A stretch of DNA of 64,000 nt from CAZCZZ01 sp964503335 (lineage in GTDB: Bacteria; Verrucomicrobiota; Kiritimatiellia; CAIVKH01). A program made the translations under genes and the position numbers. Where the stretch lies: positions 21,052 to 85,051 of the forward strand of contig CAZCZZ010000009.1 of assembly GCA_964503335.1 (NCBI GenBank), given 5' to 3'. Under the pieces are notes generated by a model that worked only from the letters and a program-made list of their open reading frames with translations, made no database searches and was not told where the DNA came from. Positions 17,954-26,201 of the stretch are shown here, piece after piece (within the stretch, counting starts at the first letter, position 1; every line of letters begins with the position of its first letter).

Positions 17954-18382
17954 TCAAGCTTCGATTGCGGCATCCAGCGTGCGGATATGTTTAATGCCTC
18001 GCACCTTGATCTGCTTGATGCGCTGATCGTTGGTGACGAAGAGTTCGACACCATGAACGGATGCACAGGCCAACTGAATGGCATCGGGCGGCTTTATCAT
18101 GGGATATTGAGCCCTGATCTCGCCGAAGACCCAGGCCTCCTCCGCTCCGAAGGGTATGCAGCCGGTCTTCGTGATCAGGTCCTTGTATCGACGCGCCGTC
18201 GCAGTTTCCCCCAGCGAGAGCGGTCGAACAAGTATCTCGGCCAGGGTCAAACTTGAAGTAACGGTCTTGAGTCCACGCGAGTTCGACCAATCCAATAGCT
18301 TCTGCACCCGCTCAGCCCAGGGGGACGCCTGCTCAATCCAGTAGACAAACAGGTTCGTATCCCAAAACACGCTGTTGCTCAC
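17954..18382 (-). CDS. vapC: PIN-domain ribonuclease toxin, VapC family
   Basis: 142 residues. The four PIN-domain acidic residues are visible: DTN at the N-terminus, E in LAEIL, D in PPDAIQLA, and D in TNDQR. The family is a Mg-dependent RNase that arrests translation. The start is a GTG at 18382 whose bases overlap the antitoxin stop (GTGA), with GAGGAG five bases upstream; this is more credible than the longer frame to 18436. The gene is second in the pair after the antitoxin, the usual vapBC order. Confidence 0.88.
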   Translation of the reverse strand: MSNSVFWDTNLFVYWIEQASPWAERVQKLLDWSNSRGLKTVTSSLTLAEILVRPLSLGETATARRYKDLITKTGCIPFGAEEAWVFGEIRAQYPMIKPPDAIQLACASVHGVELFVTNDQRIKQIKVRGIKHIRTLDAAIEA

Positions 18383-18612
18383 GACCACTCCTCGCGAGCT
18401 TCCCGGACATACCGATCCCCATCGACGCCCTTCCACAGGTCTTTGCCCAGTCCACCCAAGCTCTTGATCGGGTCCGCTGCGTTTGGCTCGCTAACCTTCA
18501 GGACGCGGCGCAAACCCTGCTCGACAAGGGCCCTCACACTGCACCTGCGCTCAGCCGCCGCCTTTTTCGCGAGAATCAGCAGTCCATCTTCAATCTCTAT
18601 CGTCGTTCTCAT
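18379..18612 (-). CDS. vapB: Ribbon-helix-helix antitoxin, VapB family
   Basis: 77 residues starting MRTTIEIEDGLLILAKKAAA, the beta-strand and first helix of a ribbon-helix-helix DNA-binding domain; the second helix is CSVRALVEQGLRRVL. The C-terminal tail (GKDLWKGVDGDRYVREAREE) would wrap the toxin. The start ATG at 18612 gives the standard MRTT N-terminus. It overlaps vapC by four bases. Such proteins repress their own operon, and a candidate palindromic operator lies just upstream. Confidence 0.87.
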   Translation of the reverse strand: MRTTIEIEDGLLILAKKAAAERRCSVRALVEQGLRRVLKVSEPNAADPIKSLGGLGKDLWKGVDGDRYVREAREEWS

Positions 18613-18638
18613 GCATAGAAGCATACTTATGCATATGC
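18611..18638 (-). promoter_or_regulatory. Candidate VapB operator
   Basis: Immediately upstream of and touching the vapB start is GCATA-CT-TATGC (18621-18632), flanked by two further ATGCAT words (18611-18616 and 18629-18634). Palindromes of this kind in this place are the usual RHH antitoxin autoregulatory sites. Confidence 0.5.
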
Positions 18639-18663
18639 TGGAGTCAAGCGCACGCCCCTCGTC

Positions 18664-18722
18664 TGCAGCCGCGCCCTGAGAGCGCCTCGGGATTCAGATG
18701 GCGCTCGCAGAGCGCGGCTACA
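18664..18722. repeat. GCAGCCGCGC...GCGCGGCTACA palindrome
   Basis: Two 23-bp arms (18664-18686 and 18700-18722) are inverted copies with about three mismatches, around a 13-nt loop. It is followed at 18727-18780 by the ACTCCGCGATCTCTGCGA repeat also seen at 8881-8953. Confidence 0.7.
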
Positions 18723-18726
18723 GCGG

Positions 18727-18780
18727 ATCACATAAGGGAAGACTCCGCGATCTCTGCGAACTCAAGCGAAGCGGATGTTT
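18727..18780. repeat. ACTCCGCGATCTCTGCGA repeat, copy 2
   Basis: Shares GACTCCGCGATCTCTGCGA and CAAGCGAAGCGGATGT with 8908-8953, in the same orientation. It lies upstream of the exported repeat protein gene. Confidence 0.65.
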
Positions 18781-18839
18781 CCCCTCTGCCGCAAATCGGC
18801 TTTTCTTTCCGGGGTGGGCTCCTATCATCCGCGGTTGCC

Positions 18840-20822
18840 ATGGGCCACGCTGATCGAGTTTCCAACCATTGGAAGTTTGTGCGCAGGGTTTTCCAATCGT
18901 TGGAACTCTTCCTGTCCATCGCCCTGCTCCATGCCTTGAGCCTGTCCGTCCGGGCCGATTCCGTTCTCAACGACTCTGATCTAGGCCATATCGATCAAGC
19001 CCTGACCTACCTCAATATGAGCGAGGCCGACCTGTCCTTCGCCAAGGACGTCGGGGAGCCGCGGACTGCGATCCCATGGATCCGCGAGGCGCTGCGCGAG
19101 CCGCTCCTTCTGGCGGAACGGGCCGCGGGGATCCGGGCGGCGGCGACAAATCCGACGCCCGCCAACCTCACCAGCCTCTGCGCGTCCCTGCTCGATTGGA
19201 AAGAAGCGGACCCGGTGTCGGACCGGAACGGCGAGGACAAGTCGCTCTGGGATGGCCTCGATCCCAAGCTGGCCGACGCCCTGTATCGCTTCATGTCCGG
19301 CGCCCGCCTCGCCAACGAACTGCTCGGCAAGGCCTTCGCCAGCCTCACGCCGGAGGACAAGCAGTTGCTCGCCGCAGCGTGGTATGGGTCGCTGTTCGAC
19401 ACCGCGACGGACAAGGCCGCCGTGCAGGCGATGGAGGATGCGGGCATCCTGGAGGCGGCGATTGCCAAGGCGCGGACGGAGGCCGAGGCGCTCGACCCCG
19501 AACCCGCCACGGTGGCTTACCTCGACGCGTGGGCGAAGGTCGATCGCTCCGCCCTGCTCCAGGCCGCCCGGGTCTTCTCGGAAACCGTGTTGAAGCTGCG
19601 GGACGCGGCGCTGGAAATCACAGCGTGGCCCGACGGCAACATCGTCGTCGTGACCGATCTCGGCAAGGTCCGCATCTCGACATCGAACGTGGAAACGTTC
19701 TCCGACGCCTCGCTGCTCATCCTCTCGTCGAACGGCCGGACGACCTACAACGGCGTGTCCGGCGTCGCCAACGAGCTCAACCGCCAACCGCTCTCGGCGA
19801 TCATCGACCTCGGCGGCGACGACACCTATGTCAGCGACGACCTGCTCGGCGCGGGCAGCGCGCTTTTCGGGATCTCGGTGCTGGTCGACCAGGCCGGACA
19901 CGACACGTACCGCGCGACGTACTGCGGCCAGGCCTCGGCGTTCTGCGGCGCGGCGTGGAGCTTCGATGTCGCAGGCCACGACGTGCGACGCGCCGCGACC
20001 TTCGGTCAGTCCGCCGCAACGTTCGGCCTCGCCGTGCTCCACGATGCCGCGGGCAACGACACGTACGACATCGGCCTGCAGGGCCAGGCGTCCAGCGGCG
20101 TCGATGCGTTGGCGCTGTTGATCGACGACGCGGGGCAGGATCGCTACAGCGCCGGCGGCCGCGAACCCGACCACGAGCGCAACGACCTGCGCTTCCTCTC
20201 CCTCTCGCAAGGCTTTTCCATCGGCATCCGCCCCTTCGCCGGCGGCGGCGTGGCCGCGCTGGTGGATCGCGGCGGAAACGACAATTACATCGCCGACGTG
20301 TACGGCCAGGGCGTCAGCTACTGGTACGCCGCGGGCTTCCTCCTGGATGACAGCGGACACGACACCTACTCGCTCCACCAATACGGACAAGGCTCCGGCA
20401 TCCACCTGAGCCTCGGCCTGCTGTGGGATGGCTCCGGCGACGACACCTACTCGGGCTCCATCCTCGCCCAGGGCAACGCGCACGATTACGCCGTCGGCAT
20501 GCTCATTGATCGCGAAGGGAACGACACCTATACGGCGTCCGAGCACTCGCAGGGCCGCGCGATGAACAACGCGCTCGGCCTGCTCCTCGATGGCGCGGGG
20601 TCCGATGTGTATTCCGCTCGCAACAACGACGTCTGCCAGGGCATCGGCAATACCGGCGGCCATCGCGACTACGGCAGCCTCGCGCTGCTGCTCGACCTCG
20701 ATGGCGAGGACAGCTACAGCAGCGGCAAGGTGCACGGCGACCACCGGCTCAGGCCGGACTACGGGGTCATTTATGATGTGAAGGTGGAAGAGAAGAAGTC
20801 GGAGGCCAGCGATGCTCCGTAA
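18840..20822 (+). CDS. Exported protein with eleven D-x-Y tandem repeats, function unknown
   Basis: 660 residues. The N-terminal hydrophobic stretch (LFLSIALLHALSLSVRA) is a likely signal peptide. About 280 residues of helical sequence follow, then from residue 324 to about 625 eleven repeats of roughly 25-40 residues: small-G-x-D-x-Y (GGDDTY, AGHDTY, AGNDTY, GGNDNY, SGDDTY, EGNDTY) followed by GQG or GQA and a hydrophobic strand ending in LLxD. The D/G pattern recalls calcium-binding RTX or a beta-solenoid, but the spacing is not the RTX nonapeptide. The n-region of the signal peptide is encoded by a dispersed genomic repeat, so the start is uncertain. It overlaps the next gene by 11 nt. Confidence 0.7.
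   Translation: MGHADRVSNHWKFVRRVFQSLELFLSIALLHALSLSVRADSVLNDSDLGHIDQALTYLNMSEADLSFAKDVGEPRTAIPWIREALREPLLLAERAAGIRAAATNPTPANLTSLCASLLDWKEADPVSDRNGEDKSLWDGLDPKLADALYRFMSGARLANELLGKAFASLTPEDKQLLAAAWYGSLFDTATDKAAVQAMEDAGILEAAIAKARTEAEALDPEPATVAYLDAWAKVDRSALLQAARVFSETVLKLRDAALEITAWPDGNIVVVTDLGKVRISTSNVETFSDASLLILSSNGRTTYNGVSGVANELNRQPLSAIIDLGGDDTYVSDDLLGAGSALFGISVLVDQAGHDTYRATYCGQASAFCGAAWSFDVAGHDVRRAATFGQSAATFGLAVLHDAAGNDTYDIGLQGQASSGVDALALLIDDAGQDRYSAGGREPDHERNDLRFLSLSQGFSIGIRPFAGGGVAALVDRGGNDNYIADVYGQGVSYWYAAGFLLDDSGHDTYSLHQYGQGSGIHLSLGLLWDGSGDDTYSGSILAQGNAHDYAVGMLIDREGNDTYTASEHSQGRAMNNALGLLLDGAGSDVYSARNNDVCQGIGNTGGHRDYGSLALLLDLDGEDSYSSGKVHGDHRLRPDYGVIYDVKVEEKKSEASDAP
18859..18905. repeat. TTCCAACCATTGGAA paired-palindrome repeat, copy 1 (inside a coding frame)
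   Basis: TTTCCAACCATTGGAA (18859-18874) and TTTTCCAATCGTTGGAA (18889-18905), two related palindromes about 30 nt apart. The same pair occurs at 39498-39544. Here it falls within the first codons of the repeat-protein gene. Confidence 0.75.
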
Positions 20823-21669
20823 ACTCACCCTCGCGCTTCTCGCCTTGATGCTGCTTGCATCGGCCCGGGCCGATGACGAAAAGCCCGCGTTTGATCCAGA
20901 GCGTATGACGTCCGACGAGTTGCTCATCATCGCCTCGCGCTATGGCAACACGCAGGAGAAGCGGGACCAGAAGAAGGCCGCGCGCGAAATTCTCTTCGCC
21001 CGCCGCAGCGACGGCTTCCGCGCCGTGATGGCGCAGGCGCACCTTGAAAACGTAGGCGTCCAAGTCCTCGCCCAGGAGTTTGTCGATCTCCTTCCCGCCT
21101 CCAACTCGGTGCCCGTGCTGCTCGATACCTTGAAGACCACGCCGACGAATACGCACAAGATCGCCACGTACTTCCTCGGCTTCAACAAGACGCCGGAACA
21201 TGCCGAAGTCATCACGCCGTTCCTCGCCGACGAACGACTCCGCGGCGTCACGATCCGCACGCTCGGCAAGTGGGGCATCACCAGCGCTGTCCCCGCGATC
21301 ACCGGTTTCCTCACCAGCACCAACGAACGCATCCGCGTCGCCAGCGTCAACGCCCTCCGCGACATCGGCGACCCCGCCGCCCTGCCCGCGCTCATCGAAG
21401 CCCTCGGTGATCCCGTATTCACCGTGCGCAACACCGCGCAGCGCGCCGTGGTGTCGTTCGGGAAAGCCGCGGAGAAACCGCTGGTCGCGGCCCTGCCCGA
21501 TGTCGTGTCGCCCGCACAGCGCCTGATCATCCAGTCGCTCGGACAAATCAAGAGCACCCAAACCGCCAAGAGCCTGAAGCCCTTCCTCAAGCACCCCGAT
21601 CCCCTCGTCCGTCAGGACGCCGAGAACGCGATCGCCGACAGCAAGAACGCCAAGCGATCTTGGTTCTGA
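20812..21669 (+). CDS. Exported HEAT-repeat protein
   Basis: 285 residues with a signal peptide (MLRKLTLALLALMLLASARA). From about residue 100 onward it consists of HEAT/PBS-lyase-type helical repeats, for example TIRTLGKWGITSAVPAITGF, RVASVNALRDIGDPAALPAL and VRNTAQRAVVSFGKAAEKPL. Such repeats form a scaffold and carry no catalytic site. The start overlaps the 3' end of the repeat-protein gene, so the pair is likely cotranslated. The stop lies just before an assembly gap, after an unremarkable terminal helix. Confidence 0.85.
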   Translation: MLRKLTLALLALMLLASARADDEKPAFDPERMTSDELLIIASRYGNTQEKRDQKKAAREILFARRSDGFRAVMAQAHLENVGVQVLAQEFVDLLPASNSVPVLLDTLKTTPTNTHKIATYFLGFNKTPEHAEVITPFLADERLRGVTIRTLGKWGITSAVPAITGFLTSTNERIRVASVNALRDIGDPAALPALIEALGDPVFTVRNTAQRAVVSFGKAAEKPLVAALPDVVSPAQRLIIQSLGQIKSTQTAKSLKPFLKHPDPLVRQDAENAIADSKNAKRSWF

Positions 21670-21769
21670 NNNNNNNNNNNNNNNNNNNNNNNNNNNNNNN
21701 NNNNNNNNNNNNNNNNNNNNNNNNNNNNNNNNNNNNNNNNNNNNNNNNNNNNNNNNNNNNNNNNNNNNN
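21670..21769. other. Assembly gap of 100 N
   Basis: Exactly 100 N between the HEAT-repeat gene and the methyltransferase gene. Any promoter or the true 5' end of the next gene may be lost here. Confidence 0.99.
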
Positions 21770-21770
21770 G

Positions 21771-23309
21771 ATGAAGACCGACAAAGACCTCTATCGCCAA
21801 CTGCGCGCCCTTGGCTGCGAAAAGCTCTGGCGTGACGAAGTGCCCCGCTTCGACCAGTTGTCGCCCAAGGATCGCATGGCGAATGTCGCACTCATTCGCG
21901 CCGTCGGCGTCGTCTTCTCCGAATCGGGCACCCCCGCGCAGAAGGCCGAGGTCAGGGCGTGGTTGGTCCGCCTCCTCAAAGACCCCGCCGAGAAGATCCG
22001 TCGCTACGCCATGGCCGCCTTGCCGAAACTCGGCTCTGGCACCGCGGAAGAAAAGGAACTGCTGTCGGTCCTGCAGTCCTCGCAAGGCGACCGCGAAACG
22101 AAATCCGTGGGCAAGGCCCTCGACAAGATCGGCGGCGCCGCGACGCTCGATGTCGTTTCCGAATCACCGGGCCTGCTGCAAACCGAACAGAAAGTCCGCG
22201 CCGCCGTGGCGCGTCAGTCGAGCCCCACCATCGTCCGCATGGACAGCGTCTTGTCGGATTTCAAACGCCTCCGCATCCACCTGCGCTGTCGCCGCGGCCT
22301 TGAGGACATCGTCAACGACGAGCTGGAAGACGCGATTGCGAAGGGCTTGCGCGTGCGCGTGTTGGAGGTAGGGCGCCGTTTCGTCGCCGTGTCGCCCCTC
22401 GCCCCGTTCACCCTCGCCGACCTCTACAAGCTCCGCTGCTTCGCCCATGTCGGCCTCGTGCTCGGCACGGTTCCCGGGAAAGACCCCGCGAAATGCGTGG
22501 ACGCGATGGCCTCCGTGATCGCGTCGCCTTTGTCGCGTCGCCTCTTCGAAACCTTCACCGAGGGCCCGATGCGCTATCGCCTCGACTTCGTCACGGAGGG
22601 ACACCAGCGCGGCACGATCCATCAGATCGCGAACCGTGTGTACGCGCTCTGCCCGGAGATCCTGAACGACGCCCGAAGCGCCCCGTGGTCGATCGACATC
22701 CACCCCGCCCCGCAAGGCCTGTCGCTCGAACTGCGTCCCCGTCTATCGCCCGACCCGCGCTTGTACTACCGCACCGACGACGTCCCCGCCGCCTCGCATC
22801 CCCCGCTTGCCGCCTGCATGGCCCGGCTCGCCGGACGCGTGAAGGACGAGATCATCTGGGACCCCTTCTGCGGCTCCGGCCTGGAACTGATCGAAAGCGG
22901 GCTGCTGGGCGATGTGAAGAAGGTGATCGGCACCGACCTGAGCCCTGAAGCCATCGCCATCGCCAAAGCTAATTTCGCCGCCGCCAAGCTCGAAGGGGTT
23001 CAGGGCGAATTCCTCGCCGCCGACTTCCGCGACTTCGAAAAGATCAAAGCCCTCGGCCCGAACAGCGTCACCCTGGTTATCACCAATCCCCCCATGGGCC
23101 GCCGCATCCGAATCAAAGACATGCAAGGCCTCTTCCGTGAGTTCTTCGACGCCGCCACAAAAGCCCTAAAACCCGGCGGCCGCCTCATCCTCGCCAACCC
23201 GTTGAAACAAGAACCCCGCTCCCCCTCGATGAAGAACGAATACCGCGAAATCATCGACCTAAGCGGCTTCAACTGCCGGTTGGAAGTCTACGTGAAGCAA
23301 ACGAGCTGA
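21771..23309 (+). CDS. HEAT - THUMP - SAM methyltransferase, probable RNA methylase (5' end may lie in gap)
   Basis: 512 residues from the first ATG after the gap. Residues 1-150 are HEAT-like helices (KDPAEKIRRYAMAALPKLG). Residues about 160-290 look like a THUMP domain (LRIHLRCRRGLEDIVNDELE). The rest is a Rossmann methyltransferase of the UPF0020/RlmL-Trm14 type with motif I DPFCGSGLELIE and motif IV TNPPMGRRI. The family methylates guanine N2 in rRNA or tRNA; the NPP(M)G variant of the motif leaves the exact target open. The HEAT extension is unusual for this family. The gap means the first residues are uncertain. Confidence 0.8.
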   Translation: MKTDKDLYRQLRALGCEKLWRDEVPRFDQLSPKDRMANVALIRAVGVVFSESGTPAQKAEVRAWLVRLLKDPAEKIRRYAMAALPKLGSGTAEEKELLSVLQSSQGDRETKSVGKALDKIGGAATLDVVSESPGLLQTEQKVRAAVARQSSPTIVRMDSVLSDFKRLRIHLRCRRGLEDIVNDELEDAIAKGLRVRVLEVGRRFVAVSPLAPFTLADLYKLRCFAHVGLVLGTVPGKDPAKCVDAMASVIASPLSRRLFETFTEGPMRYRLDFVTEGHQRGTIHQIANRVYALCPEILNDARSAPWSIDIHPAPQGLSLELRPRLSPDPRLYYRTDDVPAASHPPLAACMARLAGRVKDEIIWDPFCGSGLELIESGLLGDVKKVIGTDLSPEAIAIAKANFAAAKLEGVQGEFLAADFRDFEKIKALGPNSVTLVITNPPMGRRIRIKDMQGLFREFFDAATKALKPGGRLILANPLKQEPRSPSMKNEYREIIDLSGFNCRLEVYVKQTS

Positions 23310-23317
23310 AAAGGGCC

Positions 23318-23338
23318 CCAGCGGGCTTGTCCCGCTGG
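23318..23338 (+). terminator. Hairpin after the methyltransferase gene
   Basis: CCAGCGGG-CTTGT-CCCGCTGG, a perfect 8-bp stem 9 nt after the stop codon. There is no U-tract. It continues into CCACGGCTACAGG, so it may be a member of the dispersed CGGCTACA repeat group that also serves as a terminator. Confidence 0.55.
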
Positions 23339-23449
23339 TGAATACGTTCCACGGCTACAGGGATTGCAGAGCTCAAACTGCGACGCGTCTTCTCTGATTC
23401 ACCTCGCGGTAGCTCGGTGCTTCTACGAGGACGCCGATGATTGCGGCGA

Positions 23450-24499
23450 TCAAACGTCGGACAACGGCCAGTTGGGATCGACGTCGAGCGTGGGTGTCGG
23501 GGAGAGGCCGCGGGCGCCGGCCAGGCCGGCGATCATTGCGGCGTTGTCGGTGCAGAATTCGGGGTCGGTGACGAGCAGCGGGAGGCTGTAGCTGGTTGCG
23601 ACGGATTGAAGCTTGGCGCGGAGTCGCTGATTCCTGGCCACGCCTCCCACACAGGCGAAGGCTTTGTATGTTCCGGCGTCCAGCGCGCGTTCGACGCGTT
23701 CGATCAAGGCGTCGAAGACCGCTTCCTGGTAGCTGGCGGCGACATCTTTCAGCGATCCGTCCTCAAACAGGCCCGGATTGCGCTTCACATGGTAGAGCAG
23801 CGATGTCTTCAGTCCGCTGAAGCTGAAGCAGTATCTGCCATCCAGATGATTCCGACCCGCCCCCACGTCACCCTGAACGTTGCCGCGCGGGAACTTGAAG
23901 GCCGTCGGATCACCACCTAGCGCGGCCCTTTCGATCGCTGGCCCGCCGGGATAGCCAAGCTTCAGAAGATTCGCCCCCTTGTCGAGACACTCGCCCGCGG
24001 CATCATCGATGGTCTGGCCAAGCACCTCATACGAACCCACGCCGTTCATCCGCACGAGGATGGAATGACCGCCGGATACGAGCAGGCTCAGGAGCGGACA
24101 CACCTCGTCCGGCTCCGGCGCGGTGTGAGCGCCTTCGAGAAACACCGAGTAGACGTGGGCTTCGTGGTGATGGATTCCAAGGACAGGCTTGCCGAGGCTC
24201 ATGCCGAGCGCTTTCGCCGCGGAGACACCGATGAGCAGCGAACTCGCCAGGCCCGGGCCGCGCGTGACGGCAATCGCGTCGATATGCGACCACGCCACAC
24301 CCGCCGTCATCACGGCCTCTTCGAGGATCCCCGGCATCGCTTCCACATGGCAGCGCGACGCAAGCTCGGGCACGACGCCGCCGAAGGGGCGATGCTGGAG
24401 AATCTGGGAGAGCACGATGTTCGAGAGGACACGCCGCCCGTCGGCAACCACGGAAGCCGACGTCTCATCGCACGATGTTTCAATGCCAAGAGTAAGCAT
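23450..24499 (-). CDS. tsaD: tRNA N6-adenosine threonylcarbamoyltransferase
   Basis: 349 residues, the normal length. It begins MLTLGIETSCDETSAS, the ASKHA-fold signature of TsaD. The metal-binding HHEAHVYSVF, the GGHS motif (LVSGGHSILVRM) and the C-terminal CVGGVARNQRLRAKL are all present. With TsaB, TsaE and TsaC it forms the threonylcarbamoyl modification of A37 in ANN-decoding tRNAs; those partners are not in this window. AGGAG directly precedes the ATG. Near-universal housekeeping gene. Confidence 0.97.
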   Translation of the reverse strand: MLTLGIETSCDETSASVVADGRRVLSNIVLSQILQHRPFGGVVPELASRCHVEAMPGILEEAVMTAGVAWSHIDAIAVTRGPGLASSLLIGVSAAKALGMSLGKPVLGIHHHEAHVYSVFLEGAHTAPEPDEVCPLLSLLVSGGHSILVRMNGVGSYEVLGQTIDDAAGECLDKGANLLKLGYPGGPAIERAALGGDPTAFKFPRGNVQGDVGAGRNHLDGRYCFSFSGLKTSLLYHVKRNPGLFEDGSLKDVAASYQEAVFDALIERVERALDAGTYKAFACVGGVARNQRLRAKLQSVATSYSLPLLVTDPEFCTDNAAMIAGLAGARGLSPTPTLDVDPNWPLSDV

Positions 24500-24530
24500 G
24501 GCTCCTAACAGGAAAGATCAGAGCAGATTC

Positions 24531-24718
24531 TTTGCCCACGGAACACACGGAATACACGGACAGACGACCGGAGATTGCCCACGGAGTTCACGGATAGCAC
24601 GGATTTAGAATATAGACTTCAGACTCTGGTTCTATTTCGGAACATCCTCTTAATCCGTGACCTCCGTGGGCAAACTTCTTCTCGGTCGTCCGCGTATTCC
24701 GTGTGTTCCGTGGGCAAA
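24531..24718. repeat. Long imperfect palindrome, CCGTGGGCAA family
   Basis: Left arm TTTGCCCACGGAACACACGG... (24531-24605) is the inverted complement of the right arm ending TTCCGTGTGTTCCGTGGGCAA (24636-24718). Each arm itself holds the TTGCCCACGG motif twice. The right arm matches 21-104. It lies between tsaD and ctpA. The structure could fold into a cruciform or a long RNA hairpin. Confidence 0.85.
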
Positions 24719-24735
24719 ACACTCTGAAGTCCCGG

Positions 24736-26085
24736 TCAAAGATCCGATTCGGCGGGTGACTCGGCCATTTGCGTCTGTGCTTCGCCGCGGTTCACCTTGG
24801 CCTGGAAGGTCATGATGCCCTTGAGGACGTCGATAGCGCGCTCAAGCTGGATATCGACCGCCTTCTCAAGAGGCTCATCCTCGGCAAGATCGTCGATCGG
24901 CAGCACGTCCTCATCCGCATTCTCGGGGCGGGCGCGTTCTTCCATCAGTCGGCGCCAGATGTCGGGATCCATGGGCACAACGATGTCCGGCTCAATGCCG
25001 CGATCGTGAATGACGCGGTTCGAAGGTGTGTAGTACTTCGCCGTTGTGAGGCGGATGGCCGTTCCGTCCTCCATCGGCAGCACGCTCTGCACAGAGCCTT
25101 TGCCGAATGTCTTCTCGCCGATCAGGATCGCGCGCTTGTGATCCTGCAAGGCGCCGGCAACGATCTCCGAAGCGCTCGCGCTGCCGCCGTTGACAAGGAT
25201 CACCATGGGGAAATTGAGGTAGCGGTCGTTGCCCTTGGCGCGGAAGGTCTGCTTCTGCTTCGGGTCGCGACCGACGGTGGATACGATCTCGTCGCGCCGG
25301 TTGAGGAACTTCTGGCTGACATCGATCGCCGCGTTCAACAACCCGCCGGGATTGTTGCGGAGATCGACGATCAGGGCCTGCATGTTCTGCTTCGACAGAT
25401 CCACGAGCGCTTCCTTCAATGCGTCCGCCGTGGGCTCATTGAACTGCGTGACGCGGACATAGCCGATGCCATCCTCGAGCATCTTTGCGTCCTTCACGCT
25501 GGCGACCTTGATCTCGGCGCGCTCAATCTCGACCACCTTGATCTCCTGCGACTTCACGCGAAGGACCTTCAGCGTCACTTTGGTCCCCGGTTCGCCGCGA
25601 AGCTGCTTCACCGCGTCGGGAAGCGTCACGCTCTCCGTGGACTTGCCGTCGATCTCCAGGATCTTGTCGCCCGACTGCAGGCCCGCGCGGAAACCGGGCG
25701 TGTCTTCCATCGGCGCCACGATCGTGATCACGCCATCCTTGATGCTGATGACAATGCCGAGGCCGCCGAACTGGCCCGCGGTGTCGTCCTTCATGTCCTC
25801 GTAGACCTCGGGGTCCATGAACTGGCTGTGGGGATCGAGGGATTGGAGCATACCGCGGAGCGCGCCGAAGACCAGGTCCTTGTACTTGGTCTTGTCGGCA
25901 TCGACGTAATTCGCCCTGATCTGCTCGATCACGCGGGTAAACAGCTCGATATTCGCGTAGGCCTCATCGCGTGAACTGGTCGAGACCTCTTCGGAATAGA
26001 GGCGGGCACCGAGGAAAAGGTTCGCCGTGAGCAACGCAGAGAGCAGCAGCCAGCCCAGGCTGCGGCCAAGCATCTTAATCGACAT
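24736..26085 (-). CDS. ctpA: C-terminal processing peptidase, S41 family
   Basis: 449 residues. An N-terminal signal-anchor (LGWLLLSALLTANLFLGARL) exports it. A PDZ domain lies at about 90-180 (FGGLGIVISIKDGVITIV, GDKILEIDGKS). The S41 core has the catalytic Ser in NGGSASASEIVAGAL and the Lys in GEKTFGKGSVQ. The family cleaves periplasmic proteins near their C-terminus. The tail is acidic (ENADEDVLPIDDLAEDEP), likely a flexible extension. Expressed from its own region, 113 nt from the divergent TPR gene. Confidence 0.95.
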   Translation of the reverse strand: MSIKMLGRSLGWLLLSALLTANLFLGARLYSEEVSTSSRDEAYANIELFTRVIEQIRANYVDADKTKYKDLVFGALRGMLQSLDPHSQFMDPEVYEDMKDDTAGQFGGLGIVISIKDGVITIVAPMEDTPGFRAGLQSGDKILEIDGKSTESVTLPDAVKQLRGEPGTKVTLKVLRVKSQEIKVVEIERAEIKVASVKDAKMLEDGIGYVRVTQFNEPTADALKEALVDLSKQNMQALIVDLRNNPGGLLNAAIDVSQKFLNRRDEIVSTVGRDPKQKQTFRAKGNDRYLNFPMVILVNGGSASASEIVAGALQDHKRAILIGEKTFGKGSVQSVLPMEDGTAIRLTTAKYYTPSNRVIHDRGIEPDIVVPMDPDIWRRLMEERARPENADEDVLPIDDLAEDEPLEKAVDIQLERAIDVLKGIMTFQAKVNRGEAQTQMAESPAESDL

Positions 26086-26201
26086 GACACAACTCCAACA
26101 TCATCGCCCAACAAAAGTCCTGTTCACTGAATAACGTAACCTTCAGGGTGACAGTGTGCAACAGATTGCGAAGCGCGAAGTCTTCTTGTAGGCTCTCCCC
26201 A

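Noticed and set aside
18981..20930. A 649-codon minus-strand frame opposite the exported repeat protein
   Set aside because: It mirrors the repeats in reverse (Val/Ala/Arg-rich) and has no signal or RBS, while the plus strand has a signal peptide, regular repeats and an overlapped downstream gene.
22369..22400. GGTAGGGCG word inside the methyltransferase gene as another hairpin repeat
   Set aside because: Only the first nine bases match. The inverted partner GCCCTACC is absent and the codons fit the protein, so it is chance.
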